Positions 1-5,652 of a stretch of DNA of 5,762 bases are shown piece by piece. Positions within the stretch are counted from its first letter, which is position 1. The number at the start of each line of letters is the position of its first letter. The stretch spans positions 113,323 through 119,084 of the forward strand of contig DKGY01000094.1 in the NCBI GenBank assembly GCA_002453475.1, given 5' to 3'. A model generated the notes under the pieces. That model saw nothing but the letters and a program-made list of their open reading frames with translations, had not been told where the DNA came from and made no database searches. The position numbers and the translations under genes are program-made. This DNA comes from Clostridium sp. UBA6758. GTDB lineage: Bacteria > Bacillota > Clostridia > Clostridiales > Clostridiaceae.

Positions 1-98
1 AAGAGAATCATTACCGCTGCTTTTTTCATAGGTTGTATAGATTTAGACTTCCTATCACTAAAGATATCATTTATCCTATCAATATTTATATTTGTCAT
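1..98 (-). CDS. Nudix hydrolase, probable CoA pyrophosphatase (N-terminal fragment)
   Basis: Only the first 32 codons are inside the window; the gene runs off the left edge. The translation starts MTNINIDRINDIF and reaches MKKAAVMIL at the cut. A short helical lead followed by a basic 'KxAAVMI' strand is how CoA-pyrophosphatase-type Nudix proteins (NudL/YeaB group) begin, just before the first beta strand of the Nudix fold. Family members hydrolyse CoA or related nucleotide diphosphates in the cytoplasm. The Nudix box itself lies outside the window, so the family call rests on N-terminal resemblance only. The ATG start is supported by an AAAGGAG ribosome binding site at 109-115, 10 bases upstream. 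The gene is divergent from the carboxypeptidase gene. Confidence 0.55.
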   Translation of the reverse strand, partial: MTNINIDRINDIFSDRKSKSIQPMKKAAVMIL

Positions 99-125
99 CA
101 GTTCACTGCTCCTTTAAAAATATCT

Positions 126-154
126 TATATATAGCATACCACAATATTTGATAA
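126..154 (-). promoter_or_regulatory. Candidate sigma-A-type promoter for the Nudix gene
   Basis: Read on the minus strand, TTATCA (149-154, 4 of 6 matches to the -35 consensus) is followed after 17 bases by TATATA (126-131, 5 of 6 matches to the -10 consensus). Transcription would start near base 119, giving a leader of about 20 bases that still contains the ribosome binding site. In DNA this AT-rich such matches arise by chance, so this is only a candidate. Confidence 0.3.
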
Positions 155-197
155 TAAAAATATAACATATTATTAATAACATATTTTTTCTTTGTCC

Positions 198-226
198 TTG
201 TTGAAAAATACAGTAAATGTTATACT
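198..226 (+). promoter_or_regulatory. Candidate extended -10 promoter for the carboxypeptidase gene
   Basis: TATACT at 221-226 (5 of 6 matches to the -10 consensus) is preceded by TG at 218-219 with one base between, which makes an extended -10 element. The best -35 is weak: TTGTTG at 198-203 has the right 17-base spacing, while the better match TTGAAA at 201-206 is only 14 bases away. An extended -10 can compensate for a poor -35. Start of transcription would be near 233, leaving a leader of about 40 bases. Confidence 0.45.
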
Positions 227-261
227 AGATAGGACTTAATTAATTCTAAAATATAATAATT

Positions 262-267
262 GGAGAG
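262..267 (+). promoter_or_regulatory. Ribosome binding site fixing the GTG start of the carboxypeptidase
   Basis: GGAGAG lies 7 bases before the GTG at 275. This supports a GTG start followed directly by the basic KKR end of the signal peptide. The next in-frame ATG (Met10) would fall inside the signal peptide and remove its positively charged end, so GTG is preferred. Confidence 0.75.
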
Positions 268-274
268 ATGACTT

Positions 275-1531
275 GTGAAAAAGAGAATTTTAGCATTATG
301 GATGTTTTTTACTTTAGTGTTTACCTTTTCTTTCTCAACCATAGCGCTAGCAGAAAGTCAACCTGAGATTGTTGGTACTTCAGCTATTGTTATGGATTTA
401 GAAACAAAGGAAATAATCTATTCTAAAAATATCGATGAAAAGAAACAACCAGCCAGTATTACTAAGCTGATGACCGCTTTACTATTAGCTGAAAATAAGA
501 GTAAAACCGATTTACTTACTTATCCAGCTGCAGCTTTAAAGGAAGCCCCATATTCTTATGGACTTAATGTTCATCCAGTAACTTCTGGTGATACATTTAC
601 TGCTAAAGATGCTATGGACATACTACTTCTTTATTCAGGTAATGATATTGCTTATATGATAGCTGAAAATGTTGGTGGAACTAAGGATAAATTCATTGAC
701 ATGATGAATGAAAAAGCTAAAGCTTTAGGTATGACTAATACTAATTTTGTAACGCCTAATGGTCTTGATGATAATACTGATGATCACTATACAACAGCAT
801 ACGATTTAGCCTTATTGTTAGATGCAGTTTACAGTAATGAGTGGATTAGAGAAACTATGTCTAAAAAAGAATCAGAAGTAAAATCAACTAATGGACCTTC
901 ATCAATAGTTGAAAATAGAAATAAACTTATAGGTGTAGATGGAAATATTGGTGGAAAAACTGGTTATACAGAAAAGTCTGGAAGATGTCTAGCAGCTTTA
1001 TATCAAAGAAATGGACACACTGTTGCAACCGTTGTATTAGGTTCAGAGTATAATTTCCCAGTGGACACTCAAGTATTTGAAGATACTAAAAACCTAGCTA
1101 ACTATGGCTTTAATGCACAAAAAGAAATTTTTAAAGCTAAGGGCTCTCAAGTTTCAGAAGTTACTATGGAGTATAACATTTTACCTCTTATAGGGCCTAA
1201 AAAAGCAATTAAAATTCCAGTTACTATTCATGAGGATATTTCATTATATCCTACAGATTTAGAGCCAGAATTTACTTCTCAACCAGGAAAGATAAATATA
1301 TGGACATTAAGTAAAGATAAATCAATTGGTAAAGCAACTGTTGCTGTAAAGGGATATGAAAAACAATATGATATATATTCTGGAATATCCAATATGGATA
1401 TAATTAAAAGCAATATTCTTTATTATTTATTAGCTTTATTAGTATTAATAATATTAGCAGCGTTAGTAATACTAATAGTTTCTAAAATAAATAAAAAACG
1501 TAAAAAGAAAAGAAGACGTATATATAGATAA
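275..1531 (+). CDS. dacF: D-alanyl-D-alanine carboxypeptidase (DacF/PBP5 type, peptidase S11)
   Basis: This is a low-molecular-weight penicillin-binding protein that removes the terminal D-Ala from peptidoglycan pentapeptides outside the membrane, limiting cross-linking. All three active-site motifs are visible: SITK (nucleophile Ser61, Lys64), SGN (Ser121-Asn123) and KTG (228-230). Residues 1-26 form a signal peptide with probable cleavage after ALA. The catalytic domain spans about 30-265, and a beta-rich PBP5-type C-terminal domain about 280-370. One membrane helix (about 381-403) and a strongly basic tail (about 404-418, KKRKKKRRR core) anchor the protein, with the tail predicted to be cytoplasmic. 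The 418 aa length is normal for the family. The gene is monocistronic, between its own promoter candidate and a strong terminator. Bacillus subtilis dacF is sporulation-linked; whether this copy is sporulation-specific or the general vegetative enzyme (dacA role) cannot be told from sequence, so the symbol is a subfamily label. Confidence 0.95.
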   Translation: MKKRILALWMFFTLVFTFSFSTIALAESQPEIVGTSAIVMDLETKEIIYSKNIDEKKQPASITKLMTALLLAENKSKTDLLTYPAAALKEAPYSYGLNVHPVTSGDTFTAKDAMDILLLYSGNDIAYMIAENVGGTKDKFIDMMNEKAKALGMTNTNFVTPNGLDDNTDDHYTTAYDLALLLDAVYSNEWIRETMSKKESEVKSTNGPSSIVENRNKLIGVDGNIGGKTGYTEKSGRCLAALYQRNGHTVATVVLGSEYNFPVDTQVFEDTKNLANYGFNAQKEIFKAKGSQVSEVTMEYNILPLIGPKKAIKIPVTIHEDISLYPTDLEPEFTSQPGKINIWTLSKDKSIGKATVAVKGYEKQYDIYSGISNMDIIKSNILYYLLALLVLIILAALVILIVSKINKKRKKKRRRIYR

Positions 1532-1535
1532 TTTT

Positions 1536-1577
1536 AAAGATTCCCTATAGTTAATATTTACATAGGGAATCTTTTTT
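1536..1577 (+). terminator. Intrinsic terminator of the carboxypeptidase gene
   Basis: A perfect 13-bp stem (1536-1548 with 1562-1574, core GATTCCCTAT / ATAGGGAATC) with a 13-base loop runs directly into a T tract (1572-1577). It begins 5 bases after the TAA stop. On the minus strand the same stem ends in only three T before AAAATT, so it could be a weak backstop for transcripts from the convergent phosphatase gene. Confidence 0.9.
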
Positions 1578-1599
1578 ATATAGATATAAGTCATAGCAT

Positions 1600-1627
1600 A
1601 TATACTATATTTTTCCATATAGTATAT
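1600..1627. repeat. Perfect 11-bp inverted repeat (AT hairpin)
   Basis: ATATACTATAT (1600-1610) and ATATAGTATAT (1617-1627) are exact reverse complements around a 6-base TTTTCC spacer. Only one G-C pair is present in the stem, and no T tract follows on either strand, so it does not look like an intrinsic terminator. It lies 22 bases beyond the carboxypeptidase terminator in the convergent intergenic region. Its role is unknown and it may simply reflect AT-rich sequence. Confidence 0.5.
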
Positions 1628-1713
1628 TGTTTAAATATTCAGCTGGTTATTTCTTTATTTTCTATGGATTATAGTAATTTTAGTTTAAATTTTGAGTTTA
1701 GGTTTTTGGGTTT

Positions 1714-1739
1714 TATTATTGTCAATTATGACAATAATA
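1714..1739. repeat. Perfect 11-bp inverted repeat with operator-like core
   Basis: Arms at 1714-1724 and 1729-1739 are exact reverse complements around the 4-base spacer ATTA, with core TTGTCA-ATTA-TGACAA. The 6-4-6 geometry resembles operators of dimeric regulators, but no gene starts beside it: it sits between two convergent genes, about 60 bases past the phosphatase stop. On the minus strand the stem is followed by AAAACCC rather than a T tract, so it is not a standard terminator. The alternative is a 3'-end hairpin that protects the minus-strand transcript, which otherwise shows no clear terminator after the phosphatase gene. Confidence 0.55.
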
Positions 1740-1801
1740 CTTATGATTACTTTTTTCATTTTTAAAATAATATATATATTTCATAATAAGTAGGTAAACG
1801 C

Positions 1802-2431
1802 CTAAATTAAATCAATAAGGTCTTCTATCTTATCTATTATAAAATCAGGATTATGTGTTTTTATTTTTTCTACATTTAAAGCTGTATAATTTACTAAGCA
1901 AGTTTTAGAACCTGCATTTTTTCCACATAAAATATCATTATGGCTATCCCCTACCATTATAGTTTCATTAGGGTTAACCTTTAGTACTTCACAAGCTTTT
2001 AACACTGGTTCACCATCTGGTTTATGTTTTCTACTATCTTCTGGAGTAATTATTACATCGAAATATTTCTCTAAGTCAAAACAATTAAGTCCTCTTAAAG
2101 CCGTTCCCCTTTTTTTAGATGTAACTATTGCTAATTTTAATCCTTTATCTTTTAGCTTTAATAGTCCATCTTCCACGTGATCATAAGATTTTATGTATTT
2201 ATCATGGCAATTAAGACAGTATCTTATGTATTCATCAACTAATTCCTCAGCTCTCTCTTTATCATATTCACTCATTACATCTTTAAGTGGTATACCAAAG
2301 GATTCTACAATTTCCTCCTTTCCTATATTTAATCCTAAATAATTATTTAATACATAATTAAAGGAAGTTAATATTAATTCATTGGTATCTATTATTGTAC
2401 CATCTAGGTCAAATAGTATTGCTTTAATCAT
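1802..2431 (-). CDS. ppaX: HAD-superfamily phosphatase, PpaX-like pyrophosphatase
   Basis: This is a cytoplasmic HAD subfamily IA hydrolase. All four HAD motifs are present: motif I FDLDGT with nucleophile Asp8 and acid/base Asp10, motif II IVTSK with Thr104, motif III Lys137 in KHKPDGEP, and motif IV GDSHND with Asp162 and Asp166 binding magnesium. A helical cap occupies about residues 15-85. The stretch IDTNELI after motif I and GKNAGSKT near the end resemble B. subtilis PpaX, which hydrolyses inorganic pyrophosphate released when HPr(Ser-P) is dephosphorylated. The 209 aa length fits. Phosphoglycolate phosphatase (Gph) is the main alternative because the two groups are close. In Bacillus ppaX sits with hprK and lgt, but here it follows a SprT-like protease gene. 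The ATG is preceded by AAGGAG with 9-base spacing. The gap after the upstream stop is only 6 bases, so the two genes are very probably co-transcribed. Confidence 0.85.
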   Translation of the reverse strand: MIKAILFDLDGTIIDTNELILTSFNYVLNNYLGLNIGKEEIVESFGIPLKDVMSEYDKERAEELVDEYIRYCLNCHDKYIKSYDHVEDGLLKLKDKGLKLAIVTSKKRGTALRGLNCFDLEKYFDVIITPEDSRKHKPDGEPVLKACEVLKVNPNETIMVGDSHNDILCGKNAGSKTCLVNYTALNVEKIKTHNPDFIIDKIEDLIDLI

Positions 2432-2437
2432 ATCTTT

Positions 2438-3169
2438 CTACTCCTTATTTATAAGTAATTTTAGCGGTATGTACCACTTTGAATAACTAAATCCATGGTT
2501 ATCTCTATATGCACCATTTATATCCTTAACCATCACTGTAGCTCTTTTATTAATATTACTAATTATTCCTTCATATAATATGCCTTTGTATTTAAATTGA
2601 ACAACTTGTCCTTTAACAAATGAGTTATTTATGGTTTTATTAAAGGCATCTTTACCTTTTAATATTTCATGATAACTACTTGTATGTCCAAATAAATTAT
2701 AGGATATATTCTTAAATCTTTCACCTCTACAATTAGATATTTCATATTCATTAAATTCTATAACATGGCAAAGCTCATGCTCTAAAATAAGCATAAGAGC
2801 TTCTAGCGCATCATTAGCTTCTACTCCACATACAATTTTACTTCTATCATCTTCTATAAATCTTTCCATGACTCTATTACTTATTCTAATCTCATAGGTA
2901 TGTTCTCTTCCTCTTTTGGAAAAAATAGTTTTTCCACCACTTGAAGTCATTCTATTAGAGATGGATACTTTAATACCTTCTGGTATAGTTTTTACTAAAT
3001 ATCCTCTTAAAACATAATAATCGTATATATCTATTAAATTAGAAATGTTTTTCAATGTTAAAATATCTATAGAGTTAAGCATATTAATTTTATGCCTTAT
3101 GCAAAAATCTTTCTTTATAAAACTTCTCATATTTTCTTTATCACTTATGTTAACCGTAGATTCATTCAT
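2438..3169 (-). CDS. SprT-like zinc metalloprotease family protein with C-terminal beta-rich module
   Basis: A predicted cytoplasmic protein with no signal peptide or membrane segment. The centre carries a zinc-protease motif HELCH (His131, Glu132, His135) on a hydrophobic helix, preceded by a strand pattern typical of SprT-like domains (MTSSGGKT at about 74-81, then YEIRISNRVMERF at about 92-104). After the motif come Cys147, RGERF and LFGHTSSYH (His162, His167). In classical SprT/Spartan proteins the third ligand is a His in an HG pair; here the nearby position is C-R-G, so Cys147 or one of the later histidines may be the ligand. Residues about 185-240 (KGQVVQFKYKG, then INKRATVMV) look like a small SH3/KOW-like beta barrel. 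Substrate and biological role are unknown; DNA-bound protein repair, as in Spartan, is possible but unproven. ATG start: an AAGGAAGG site lies upstream at the rather long spacing of 13 bases. It is coupled to the downstream phosphatase gene. Confidence 0.8.
   Translation of the reverse strand: MNESTVNISDKENMRSFIKKDFCIRHKINMLNSIDILTLKNISNLIDIYDYYVLRGYLVKTIPEGIKVSISNRMTSSGGKTIFSKRGREHTYEIRISNRVMERFIEDDRSKIVCGVEANDALEALMLILEHELCHVIEFNEYEISNCRGERFKNISYNLFGHTSSYHEILKGKDAFNKTINNSFVKGQVVQFKYKGILYEGIISNINKRATVMVKDINGAYRDNHGFSYSKWYIPLKLLINKE
2441..2446 (-). promoter_or_regulatory. Phosphatase ribosome binding site inside the end of the protease gene
   Basis: AAGGAG on the minus strand is formed by the last two sense codons (Lys-Glu) of the protease gene, immediately before its TAG stop at 2438-2440. 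The phosphatase ATG follows 9 bases later. Ribosomes finishing the protease cover this site, so the two genes are likely translationally coupled. Confidence 0.8.
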
Positions 3170-3182
3170 TAAGTATGTACTA

Positions 3183-3190
3183 CCTTCCTT
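3183..3190 (-). promoter_or_regulatory. Ribosome binding site of the SprT-like gene, long spacing
   Basis: AAGGAAGG on the minus strand lies 13 bases before the ATG at 3169. This is longer than the 7-10 bases seen for most other genes here. No other start codon in frame fits better, so the ATG stands, but initiation may be less efficient. Confidence 0.6.
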
Positions 3191-3205
3191 GAATAAATTT
3201 TATTC
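3191..3205. repeat. 15-base AT palindrome next to the SprT-like gene's ribosome binding site
   Basis: GAATAAA (3191-3197) and TTTATTC (3199-3205) are exact reverse complements around one central base, directly abutting the ribosome binding site. It could be an operator half-site pair or chance in AT-rich DNA. As RNA it would be a weak hairpin because almost all pairs are A-U. Confidence 0.35.
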
Positions 3206-3207
3206 AT

Positions 3208-3253
3208 CAAAAATGCTGAGCATGCACTTTAATACTATTGCATGCTCAACATT
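3208..3253 (-). terminator. Intrinsic terminator-like hairpin after the VIT-VWA gene
   Basis: Arms 3239-3253 and 3212-3226 form a 15-bp stem. In minus-strand RNA every position pairs, with one G-U wobble; the plus-strand version has a C-A mismatch instead, which suggests it functions on the minus strand. The stem contains GAGCATGC and has a 12-base loop. Five U follow (3213-3209), a modest tract. It begins about 40 bases after the VIT-VWA stop, so it probably ends that transcript, perhaps with partial read-through into the protease-phosphatase pair. It could alternatively be a 5' leader hairpin (see the promoter at 3260-3288). Confidence 0.7.
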
Positions 3254-3259
3254 GATTTT

Positions 3260-3288
3260 AATATATATATAATTTTGAGACAGCTCAA
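3260..3288 (-). promoter_or_regulatory. Candidate promoter for the protease-phosphatase pair
   Basis: On the minus strand TTGAGC (3283-3288, 4 of 6 matches) is followed after exactly 17 bases by TATATT (3260-3265, 5 of 6). It lies just after the VIT-VWA stop. Transcripts would start near 3253, the first base of the hairpin described at 3208-3253, so the RNA would begin with that stem-loop and have a leader of about 85 bases. The -35 lies in a small inverted repeat, TTGAG-ACAG-CTCAA (3275-3288). Chance matches are common in such AT-rich DNA. Confidence 0.35.
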
Positions 3289-3292
3289 CTTA

Positions 3293-5554
3293 TTATTTTA
3301 TTGATTTATATATAAGCCTACTTAATTGATCTTTCTCTTTTGAGTCTTCTATACCTCTTAATATTTTCTCATTAATCTTACTTATATCAATATTTTGTTC
3401 ATTAATAAGATTTTCTAAGGAATTTATTGCATTTAAAAGTCTTATCTTTTTATTATCTTTAACTATTACCTTATCTGCAAAAGACCTAAAAGCAAGATAT
3501 GTCAAGATTAGAACATCTTCATTATCTACAAATTCCTCATAATTTTCAACAAGATATACTACAGCTTTAGTTAGCAGATTTTTATATAATTCTATGCCTT
3601 CACCGTGGATAGTAAAAGCAACTATACTTCTACCAGTATATATAACCTTATCGAATTTATCATCTTCTACAGATTTACCAAAGGCACCACTAGCTAATTG
3701 TTGTGTTGCCAGAATACGTAAGAATTCTGATTTATCTATGCCCTCATCATTTAAATTATCTAATTCTAATTCATCTAGACTTTGACTATAATAGAATTTT
3801 GGAGAGATTATATTAGTATCACCCTTGTTGAAATCTATGTTAACTGGTAAGAATTTTCTCATAACTCCGCCTAGTACAGGTTCATAAATTTCTTCTATTA
3901 GAATAAAGGAAGTTTCATCACTTATAATTCCAATGTCAGTAGATAACTCTATTATCTTATTTTTCATTGAATCATAAACTTCTCCACGTTCATATACAAC
4001 TCTATTTTCTAAAGATTCTATTCTCTTTTTATACCAAACCTTTTCAATTAAATTTGCATTAACTTCTAAGTCTAATTTAGTTAGAACTATTCTTCGTTGT
4101 ATTCTTCTATCTCCAACCATACCATTAAGAGTAACGATACCTTCTAGCTCTCCATCTACCTTAGCAAATATTGAAAATGGTTCTCCATCATACATATATT
4201 CTATAGTTCTAGGGTAAGTTTTCTCAACTTTCATTCCACCCCAATCAATTTGAATGTCCGTTATTTGTAAACCTCTTATTCTATTAAATTGATTTAAGAT
4301 TACATCTTCAATTCTAATACTTCTATTAATAAATTCTGCTTTTCCAAAAGTAATTCTTGCTATTTTGTTTATAAAGTAAGTATTAACAGATGCATCTATT
4401 CCAAAAGGGAAAATTCTACTTCCTACACAAGTTTTTTCTATATAATCAAGGATATCTTTCTCATCATCAACTACATCATCAGTAAACAAAATAATATTAT
4501 TTTCTTCACCTTTATCCTCATTTAAAAAGGCATATTTTATTCCATCAAATATATTAGCATCATTTTCACAAGATAACTTATCTATCCACGTAGATGCTTC
4601 CTTTAGATTCTCCTCATTAAACTCAACTCTTCTACTTTCAGAAAATTGCTTTAATGTGTCACCCATGGCAACTATGTTAAAAGTATCACCTTTATATAAA
4701 TTTCTAAGACATAAGTGTAAAGCTGTTTTAGCCTCTTTTAACTTATCTCCCTCCATAGATTCAGATATATCTATAAGGAATATATAGTTTCCACTTTTTT
4801 CTTCTACATCCTCTTCAATTTCAGGAAGGAATCTTAAATATACAATTCCATTATCTTCACTATAATTTTCATATATAATTCCACTAGTTTCACTTGAAGT
4901 TTCCTCTAAGTAAATTGTCATAGCATTATCAAGGAGTTGATTCTCATCTTCAAGGGTTATCTTGTATAAATTGCTTTCATCATCCTCTTCTTCTACTTCT
5001 ATTTTGTGGGTATTACAAGAAAATTTAGCACTTTCAAAGGTTTCTACTAGTAGATTTAAAGATAACTTATAGTCTTCTTGTTGATTCTTACATTCATTAT
5101 ATGGGTTTTCTGGAAGCACAATCTTAGGTATGATTAATTTTAGTTTAGAATGTTCATATACAAGCTCTTCAATATAGGAAATCTTTACAACTACAGTTTC
5201 ACCTTTCAAAATTGTTCCAATGGACATCTTAAAATAATTTTTATTTAGTTCTTCTAATAAAAGTTTACTTCCTGAATCTTCTCCAATATTCTCATATATC
5301 TTCTCTATTCCTTTTTTATCTTCTACTTTACCTTTTATAACTCTTCCACCTATATTAGTTTCAAAACCTGATATAACAGCAGTATCTGGAATAGGGAAAG
5401 TATAAATCCCCTTCACATCATTTTCACCTATATTTTCATAAACATGGCTTATTGTAAACTCAACAAACTCTCCACAAATATTACCTTCTATATCTACTTT
5501 TTTTAACAATATTTCTCCAGTAGAAATATCATTTTGTAACTTTTCATATTCCAT
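3293..5554 (-). CDS. VIT and von Willebrand factor A domain protein
   Basis: A 753-residue protein built like inter-alpha-trypsin inhibitor heavy chains and VWA5A, but without signal peptide or membrane helix, so probably cytoplasmic. Residues about 5-130 form the VIT domain (VYENIGENDVKGIYTFPIP, then VIKGKVEDKK). Residues about 255-425 form the VWA domain, with DISES (Asp262, Ser264, Ser266) and TDD (Asp359) of the metal site. The usual GGTN loop is ENDAN (330-334), so the metal-binding Thr is replaced by Ala333. A beta-rich segment (about 430-495) and the family's conserved helical block (WYKKRIESLE to SDETSFILIEE, about 507-555) follow. The C-terminal part (about 605-750) is helical, with ATQQLASGAFG recalling the C-terminal repeat of VWA5A-like proteins. 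Such proteins are thought to mediate protein-protein contacts; no enzymatic activity is expected and the partner is unknown. The ATG has AAGGAG 7 bases upstream. The dipeptidase gene ends 98 bases upstream, so it probably has its own promoter. Confidence 0.9.
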   Translation of the reverse strand: MEYEKLQNDISTGEILLKKVDIEGNICGEFVEFTISHVYENIGENDVKGIYTFPIPDTAVISGFETNIGGRVIKGKVEDKKGIEKIYENIGEDSGSKLLLEELNKNYFKMSIGTILKGETVVVKISYIEELVYEHSKLKLIIPKIVLPENPYNECKNQQEDYKLSLNLLVETFESAKFSCNTHKIEVEEEDDESNLYKITLEDENQLLDNAMTIYLEETSSETSGIIYENYSEDNGIVYLRFLPEIEEDVEEKSGNYIFLIDISESMEGDKLKEAKTALHLCLRNLYKGDTFNIVAMGDTLKQFSESRRVEFNEENLKEASTWIDKLSCENDANIFDGIKYAFLNEDKGEENNIILFTDDVVDDEKDILDYIEKTCVGSRIFPFGIDASVNTYFINKIARITFGKAEFINRSIRIEDVILNQFNRIRGLQITDIQIDWGGMKVEKTYPRTIEYMYDGEPFSIFAKVDGELEGIVTLNGMVGDRRIQRRIVLTKLDLEVNANLIEKVWYKKRIESLENRVVYERGEVYDSMKNKIIELSTDIGIISDETSFILIEEIYEPVLGGVMRKFLPVNIDFNKGDTNIISPKFYYSQSLDELELDNLNDEGIDKSEFLRILATQQLASGAFGKSVEDDKFDKVIYTGRSIVAFTIHGEGIELYKNLLTKAVVYLVENYEEFVDNEDVLILTYLAFRSFADKVIVKDNKKIRLLNAINSLENLINEQNIDISKINEKILRGIEDSKEKDQLSRLIYKSIK

Positions 5555-5561
5555 AACCTCA

Positions 5562-5567
5562 CTCCTT
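5562..5567 (-). promoter_or_regulatory. Ribosome binding site of the VIT-VWA gene
   Basis: AAGGAG on the minus strand with 7-base spacing to the ATG at 5554. This is a near-optimal arrangement that fixes the start and suggests good translation. Confidence 0.8.
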
Positions 5568-5579
5568 TTCTTGCATATA

Positions 5580-5609
5580 CTTATAAATATTTTATTATGA
5601 AATTCTAAA
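5580..5609 (-). promoter_or_regulatory. Candidate promoter for the VIT-VWA gene
   Basis: On the minus strand TTTAGA (5604-5609, 4 of 6 matches) and TATAAG (5580-5585, 5 of 6) are separated by 18 bases, in the 98-base gap after the dipeptidase gene. No clear intrinsic terminator is visible in that gap, so read-through from the dipeptidase gene is also possible. Confidence 0.3.
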
Positions 5610-5652
5610 GTTTATATGATTTAATATTAAAATTTCTATAAATTATTTTATA

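Noticed and set aside
163..185. Direct repeat TAACATATT at 163-171 and 177-185 upstream of the carboxypeptidase gene
   Set aside because: Nine AT-rich bases repeated once in a short AT-rich intergenic region is expected by chance, and it is not placed convincingly relative to either promoter candidate.
1714..1739. Considered as a Rex, TnrA or Fur-type site
   Set aside because: The core TTGTCA-N4-TGACAA differs in length or sequence from the consensus sites I know for these regulators, and there is no adjacent promoter.
1664..1765. Plus-strand open frame of 33 codons in the convergent intergenic region (starts MDYSNFSLNF)
   Set aside because: There is no ribosome binding site upstream, the composition is low-complexity aromatic and asparagine-rich, and it overlaps the hairpin at 1714-1739.
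3045..3272. Plus-strand open frame of 75 codons across the start of the SprT-like gene and the intergenic region
   Set aside because: It is antisense to a well-supported coding region and to the hairpin, has no ribosome binding site at its start, and its hydrophobic translation is what AT-rich antisense sequence gives.
3594..3785. Plus-strand open frame of 63 codons inside the VIT-VWA gene
   Set aside because: It lies entirely antisense within a clear 753-residue coding region and has no recognisable motif.
5555..5652. Short palindromes (TTTAATATTAAA at 5620-5631 and others) in the gap between dipeptidase and VIT-VWA genes
   Set aside because: All are pure A/T with no stable stem or T tract, so they do not support a terminator or operator.
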